From RGIG4140 sp045614025 (GTDB lineage: Bacteria; Pseudomonadota; Alphaproteobacteria; CAAHEQ01; UBA3637): a DNA stretch of 64,000 nucleotides. Positions 61,254 to 64,000 of the stretch are shown in pieces. The position numbers and the translations under genes were made by a program. The notes beneath the pieces are model-generated. The model was not told the origin of the DNA and did not search any database. It saw only the letters and a list, made by a program, of their open reading frames with translations. Positions within the stretch are counted from its first letter, which is position 1; every line of letters starts with the position of its first letter. Where the stretch lies: assembly GCA_045614025.1 (NCBI GenBank), contig JAZLCE010000039.1, forward strand, positions 25,327-89,326, given 5' to 3'.

Positions 61254-61382
61254 CGGACTGTCTCACTCATGTTCGACATCGCGTCCTAGCGGCCGCCGAA
61301 CCCACCTAACGTGGCCTCTTCATCACCACCGCTCTCACGCCATAAAAAAAAAGCTCTCAAAAATGAGAGCTTTTAATGGCGG
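61254..61382. repeat. GC-rich tandem unit 1
   Basis: The unit contains CGGACTGTCTCACT, GTTCGACATCGCGTCC, GCCGCCGAACCCA, CTAACGTGGCCTCTTCATCA and a terminator hairpin (AGCTCTCA / TGAGAGCT). It ends TTTTAATGGCGG, the same bases that join the tRNA-Ser 3' end in unit 2. Read on the minus strand it starts with a copy of the tRNA 3' end and terminator, so it looks like a duplicate of the tRNA downstream region. Confidence 0.8.
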
Positions 61383-61430
61383 TGAGGTAAGGGATTGTAA
61401 ATTGCAAATGCAATTTATCCCTCAAAAATT

Positions 61431-61560
61431 CGGGACTGTCTCACTAATGTTCGACATCGCGTCCCCTTGGGCCGCCGAACCCATCTAACGTGGCCTCTTC
61501 ATCACCACCACTCTCACGCCATAAAAAAAAGCTCTCAAAAATGGGAGCTTTTAATGGCGG
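61431..61560. repeat. GC-rich tandem unit 2, abutting tRNA-Ser
   Basis: It matches unit 1 with only scattered differences over about 130 bases, and its right end is the tRNA-Ser 3' end itself. The T-arm-like word GGGTTCGGCGG on the minus strand resembles GTGGGTTCGAA of the tRNA. Confidence 0.8.
61526..61554 (-). terminator. Terminator of tRNA-Ser
   Basis: On the minus strand AAAAGCTCCCA and TTTGAGAGCTTTT form a hairpin (one mismatch) followed by a long T run, immediately after the tRNA CCA. Confidence 0.85.
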
Positions 61561-61645
61561 ATAGGGTGGGATTCGAACCCACGTTAGGCTTTAGACCTAA
61601 ACACACTTTCCAGGCGTGCGCCTTCAACCACTCGGCCACCTATCC
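61555..61645 (-). tRNA. tRNA-Ser (anticodon GGA)
   Basis: The 91-base minus-strand sequence starts GGATAGGTGGCCGAGTGG and ends CCTATCCGCCA with an encoded CCA. It has a long class II variable arm (GTTTAGGTCTAAAGCCTAAC), T-loop TTCGAAT, and anticodon loop CTGGAAA with GGA. This is a typical tRNA-Ser for UCC/UCU. Confidence 0.97.
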
Positions 61646-61650
61646 ATATT
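61625..61650. repeat. 26-bp direct repeat copy within tRNA-Ser 5' end
   Basis: CAACCACTCGGCCACCTATC plus CATATT covers the first 21 bases of the tRNA and five upstream bases. The identical 26 bases recur at 61778-61803. Confidence 0.85.
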
Positions 61651-61777
61651 CTTCACCGCCGGAAGTTTGTGGTTTCGGCGCCCGGCGTACGCCTTGTAAA
61701 ATCAAAGATTTTATCCCTTACGGGACTGTCCCTTCGGACATCTCTCGGGGTGCCTCCCTTTGGTCGTTACCACTCGC

Positions 61778-61803
61778 CAACCACTCGGCCACCTATCCAT
61801 ATT
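61778..61803. repeat. 26-bp direct repeat: partial tRNA-Ser 5' end
   Basis: An exact copy of 61625-61650. It holds the first 21 bases of tRNA-Ser and then departs from it, so it is a truncated tRNA copy 153 bases upstream of the real one. Confidence 0.85.
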
Positions 61804-61893
61804 ATCAAGTTTATTGTATGCTTGATTTCGTTTTTTTATACAGATATTTTATATAAAATGCAAGAAAAAAATAAAAAGAAATTCAAAATATTT

Positions 61894-61926
61894 TGCCGAC
61901 CAGAAAAATTTTTTATTTCTGATCGG
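61894..61926 (-). terminator. Possible terminator of the 61954 gene
   Basis: GCCGACCAGAAA and TTTCTGATCGGC form an imperfect hairpin 28 bases after the stop codon. The T run is weak. Confidence 0.45.
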
Positions 61927-61953
61927 CGGTTATGTTTATATAAAAGCCTGTGG

Positions 61954-62892
61954 CTACCCTCTGGTTCCACTTATAGAGCCTGGAGCTCTGCCAGGATTTG
62001 TTGGAGTTTGCTCTTGCGCTGGTGGGTTTGTAATATTTTGACCAACACCGTCAAGACTTTGAGTTGGTGATGAATTTGTTGTTGGAGTTTGAGTTACATT
62101 TCCTGTATTTGAGGAGGAATTTTTATTTTCGTTACCATTTTCATTGGTATTCTCGTTACCATTTCCTTGGTTTTGTTGATTTTCATTGGTATTTAGGTTT
62201 CCTAATGATTTATCGATTAATGTGTTGGCCAAATTGGCGCCATCTCCATCTTTTGATTTAAAGATATAGCTTAAAGCAAATCCAAGGGCTGTTCCTGCAA
62301 GTGCCATAATAAGAGGAATCATCCAATCTTTATTTCTTTCCCACCAATCGCCTTCAACGCGATACCCTTTTAACAAAGCTTCTGCTTTTTTATCATCTTC
62401 ATCATTAGAAGAAAGGCTGGCATTATCTTTTGTTGCAGGATGCACTCTTTCAAGGCCATCAGGTCTATTAGTTTCTTTATCCCAAAGCCCAGCTTTTGCA
62501 AGCGTTTCAATGCCCCCATTTTGGGCGGCTGTTGTTAAAGCTTCTCTTGCTTGTCGCCGTTCAATACCTTCTTTTGTTGGTGCAAAAGTTTTGCCCTCAA
62601 CGTTGATGAAATAACCTTCAGCTTGCGCTTTTTGAACAGCTTCTTGTTGTTCTTTAGATAAAGTTGTTAAGGCTGTGGCGTCGGCCATTGTTGCGCCTTC
62701 AGGTGCTTGAGCTGATAAAGAATTAATGGTGAGACCTGCCGCTTTAAATACCCCTTCATTGTCTTGGAAAACTTGATTTATTGGCGCCAAAATAGGCGTT
62801 GATGGTTTTGCAGCTGCTGGTGCTTGAGGCGCAACAGGTGCTGTTGGTGCTTCAGGCGTAACTGGTGTTTGAGGTGTTGTTGTTTCAGTCAT
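61954..62892 (-). CDS. Membrane protein with Pro/Ala/Thr-rich and Asn-rich arms
   Basis: A 312-residue protein. The first 40 residues are P/A/T-rich (TPVTPEAPTAPVAPQAPAAA). A soluble middle part contains KEQQEAVQKAQAEGYFINVE and KTFAPTKEGIERRQAREALT. One membrane helix follows (about 190-211, WMIPLIMALAGTALGFALSY). The C-terminal 100 residues are N/Q/G/T-rich low complexity, ending PGSISGTRG. There is no N-terminal signal. The topology would place one low-complexity arm on each side of the membrane. Function unknown. Confidence 0.75.
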   Translation of the reverse strand: MTETTTPQTPVTPEAPTAPVAPQAPAAAKPSTPILAPINQVFQDNEGVFKAAGLTINSLSAQAPEGATMADATALTTLSKEQQEAVQKAQAEGYFINVEGKTFAPTKEGIERRQAREALTTAAQNGGIETLAKAGLWDKETNRPDGLERVHPATKDNASLSSNDEDDKKAEALLKGYRVEGDWWERNKDWMIPLIMALAGTALGFALSYIFKSKDGDGANLANTLIDKSLGNLNTNENQQNQGNGNENTNENGNENKNSSSNTGNVTQTPTTNSSPTQSLDGVGQNITNPPAQEQTPTNPGRAPGSISGTRG

Positions 62893-62925
62893 GGCTCATA
62901 TCCCTATTTAATTGTTGCTTAATAA

Positions 62926-62954
62926 ATTATAGCACATATTTAAATCTTTGTCAA
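62926..62954 (-). promoter_or_regulatory. Consensus promoter of the 61954 gene
   Basis: On the minus strand a perfect TTGACA (62949-62954) and a perfect TATAAT (62926-62931) with a 17-base spacer, 34 bases before the ATG. Confidence 0.85.
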
Positions 62955-62978
62955 AATAACACTTGTAAGTTATTGTTT

Positions 62979-63299
62979 TTATTTGGAAAAAACTTTTTTG
63001 ACCAAAGCCTTTAAGGCGGCGTTAATCTCCGAATTTAATTCTTCAATTGTTTCAGGTGGTGTGAAAATAAAATTTTCAGCCACAACACACATGCCAGCTT
63101 TATTCGCCGCAGCAATAATCAAAAGATGATTGACGGATAATGTTTTTAAAAGTTCTCTTCTTTTTTCATAGTCATAATCGCCATTTTTAAAAGCAACTGC
63201 TGGTGGAACAATTTCTATCCCTTTGTCTTTATATTTTTTTTGAAAATTCAACTCTTCTAAGGTGAGAGATTGACGTGAAGTATCTGTGAACATATTCAT
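62979..63299 (-). CDS. Small soluble protein of unknown function
   Basis: A 106-residue protein, MNMFTDTSRQSLTLEELNFQ at the start and ALKALVKKVFSK at the end. A central hydrophobic stretch (LSVNHLLIIAAANKAGMCVV) is probably buried rather than membrane-spanning. The ATG at 63299 has AAAGGGG about nine bases upstream; the frame to 63359 would cover the promoter. It has its own promoter at 63331-63359. Confidence 0.65.
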   Translation of the reverse strand: MNMFTDTSRQSLTLEELNFQKKYKDKGIEIVPPAVAFKNGDYDYEKRRELLKTLSVNHLLIIAAANKAGMCVVAENFIFTPPETIEELNSEINAALKALVKKVFSK

Positions 63300-63330
63300 G
63301 AAAAAAATCCCCTTTATAATTGTTTGTTTT

Positions 63331-63359
63331 ATACTACAATGGTTTTTAGGGGATGTCAA
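63331..63359 (-). promoter_or_regulatory. Promoter of the 62979 gene
   Basis: On the minus strand a perfect TTGACA (63354-63359) and TAGTAT (63331-63336) with a 17-base spacer, about 30 bases before the ATG at 63299. Confidence 0.75.
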
Positions 63360-63386
63360 AAAAAATATATCTAAAATGAATTTTTT

Positions 63387-63899
63387 TTAATCTTTTTGTC
63401 TGAAATAAGAGATATTTTTTCTGTTTAAAATAAAAGTAGGGTTAAGATTATAACTGATAAAATTGACTTGTTTTTCATTAATAAAAGCGCTATAGGCGTT
63501 TTCATATGCAACTAAAGTTTTGGCTTCTTTTTTTAAGTTATTATCAGTTGCTAAATCTAAAGCTGTTTTGCCTTCTTTATTTTTAATAAAAGGATTTGGC
63601 AAATAATTGGATAAAAGGGTTGATAAATCCAAAAGATGTTTTGTTTTTTCAAGAGGGTTTGCATGCAAATTTTCTTTGATATAAGCATTATATGCCTTAA
63701 TGGTATGAGATGAAATAACATGATGCAATAATGTGTTTGAGTTTTCATCTAGGCTGTTAATATCGGCACCTTTAATTAAAAGTTGCTTTATGTTTAGAAT
63801 TGTGGGGGATAATTTCGTATATGGATACAAGTATGTTTTTTTGATTTCTTTTTGCAACAAAGCTGTTAATTCTTCTTTATTTTTTTTCGCATTATCCAT
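63387..63899 (-). CDS. Short ankyrin-repeat protein
   Basis: A 170-residue protein. It has one clear ankyrin unit at the start (IKQLLIKGADINSLDENSNT, LLHHVISSH) and one at the middle (NPFIKNKEGKTALDLATDNN), with a helical stretch between. It ends YFRQKD, a member of the shared tail family. The ATG at 63899 has GGAG nine bases upstream; a TTG at 63914 is not needed. No signal peptide. Confidence 0.8.
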   Translation of the reverse strand: MDNAKKNKEELTALLQKEIKKTYLYPYTKLSPTILNIKQLLIKGADINSLDENSNTLLHHVISSHTIKAYNAYIKENLHANPLEKTKHLLDLSTLLSNYLPNPFIKNKEGKTALDLATDNNLKKEAKTLVAYENAYSAFINEKQVNFISYNLNPTFILNRKNISYFRQKD

Positions 63900-64000
63900 T
63901 TTTATATACTCCAAATTCTTTTATTAAGAAAAAAAATCATAATATGCGAAAAGCAAAATTAAAGTCAATTAAAAAAGAGTTTTTTAAAAAATATTTTATT

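Larger units (their letters stand above)
61211..61554. other. Non-coding tandem-repeat region downstream of tRNA-Ser
   Basis: A 344-base region between the VWA gene stop and tRNA-Ser. It consists of two copies of a roughly 130-base GC-rich unit about 178 bases apart, each with a terminator hairpin. No coding potential; the open frames crossing it are artefacts. Confidence 0.8.
61646..61953. other. Upstream region of tRNA-Ser with a GC-rich insert
   Basis: A 308-base region between tRNA-Ser and the 61954 gene. The first 127 bases are GC-rich, with a TGTCC-CTTC-GGACA hairpin and a CGGGACTGTC word shared with the units at 61254 and 61431. They end in a second copy of the tRNA-Ser 5' end. The rest is AT-rich, with a hairpin at about 61894-61926 (GCCGACCAGAAA / TTTCTGATCGGC), probably the end of the 61954 gene. 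Confidence 0.65.

Noticed and set aside
61254..61560. CRISPR array
   Set aside because: Only two long units 178 bases apart, with no short regular repeats and spacers and no cas genes; the dual-HEPN proteins are far away.
61467..61856. Plus-strand open frame containing MADRVGFEPTLGF and HSATYPY
   Set aside because: It is the known artefact of reading through a tRNA-Ser gene and its flanks in the wrong strand.

Overview
The window is a strongly AT-rich chromosome segment of a Gram-negative bacterium, most likely a host-associated alphaproteobacterium of the Rickettsiales/Holosporales type or an AT-rich gut alphaproteobacterium. The core block tsaB-rimI / dnaB / ruvA-ruvB-ybgC-tolQ-tolR-tolA-tolB (30.8-39.2 kb) has the alphaproteobacterial order. 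Around it sit ankyrin, LRR, MORN and cysteine-rich repeat proteins typical of bacteria that interact with eukaryotic hosts. No CRISPR array, transposase, integrase or rRNA gene is visible. Two tRNA genes are present: Thr-UGU at 17.6 kb and Ser-GGA at 61.6 kb.

Layout. 0-5.3 kb: the end of an unknown gene, a three-gene ankyrin operon and an NSS-type sodium/amino-acid symporter. 5.6-9.4 kb: two tandem paralogues, each with two R-x4-H motifs of the HEPN ribonuclease type. 9.6-18.4 kb: a membrane-anchored GT2, a fourth ankyrin protein, a secreted protein, a transglutaminase-like protein, an unknown 506-residue protein with an ADP-ribosyltransferase-like look, small membrane proteins and tRNA-Thr. 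18.6-30.7 kb: a 1491-residue LRR protein, a methyltransferase, two secreted cysteine-rich repeat proteins, a beta-strand-rich protein without a signal peptide, a MORN-repeat protein and an HExxH metallopeptidase. 30.8-39.2 kb: core genes. The Pal gene expected after tolB is absent and a proline-rich lipoprotein sits there. 40-53.8 kb: a glycan locus on the minus strand (ugd, GT10 fucosyltransferase, several multi-domain GT2 enzymes, DUF4422, glf). It implies a surface polysaccharide with uronic acid, galactofuranose and perhaps fucose. 53.9-61.2 kb: two paralogous small membrane proteins, a GNAT, an ASCH protein and a four-gene MoxR AAA+ / metallopeptidase-VWA operon. 61.2-64 kb: GC-rich repeats around tRNA-Ser, then an N-rich membrane protein, a small unknown and a short ankyrin protein.

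The most striking pattern is that fifteen otherwise unrelated proteins end in a very similar short tail, usually x-[Q/T/P/G]-[R/K]-[D/E/N/G] at the carboxyl terminus (RQRD, HQRD, RQKD, GPRE, DPRE, NTRE, GTRG, GGRG and variants). None of the fifteen has a Sec signal peptide. None of the Sec-signal proteins, core enzymes or glycosyltransferases in the window has the tail. This looks like a shared sorting or secretion signal for an effector-like protein set that includes the ankyrin proteins, the dual-HEPN pair, a methyltransferase, a metallopeptidase, the transglutaminase-like protein and the metallopeptidase-VWA protein.

Regulation is easy to read in several places. Near-consensus sigma-70 promoters, mostly with a 17-bp spacer, precede many accessory genes. 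Two glycosyltransferase genes share a duplicated element in which the -35 box lies inside a palindromic hairpin. All functional statements rest on reading motifs by eye; no database search was run.
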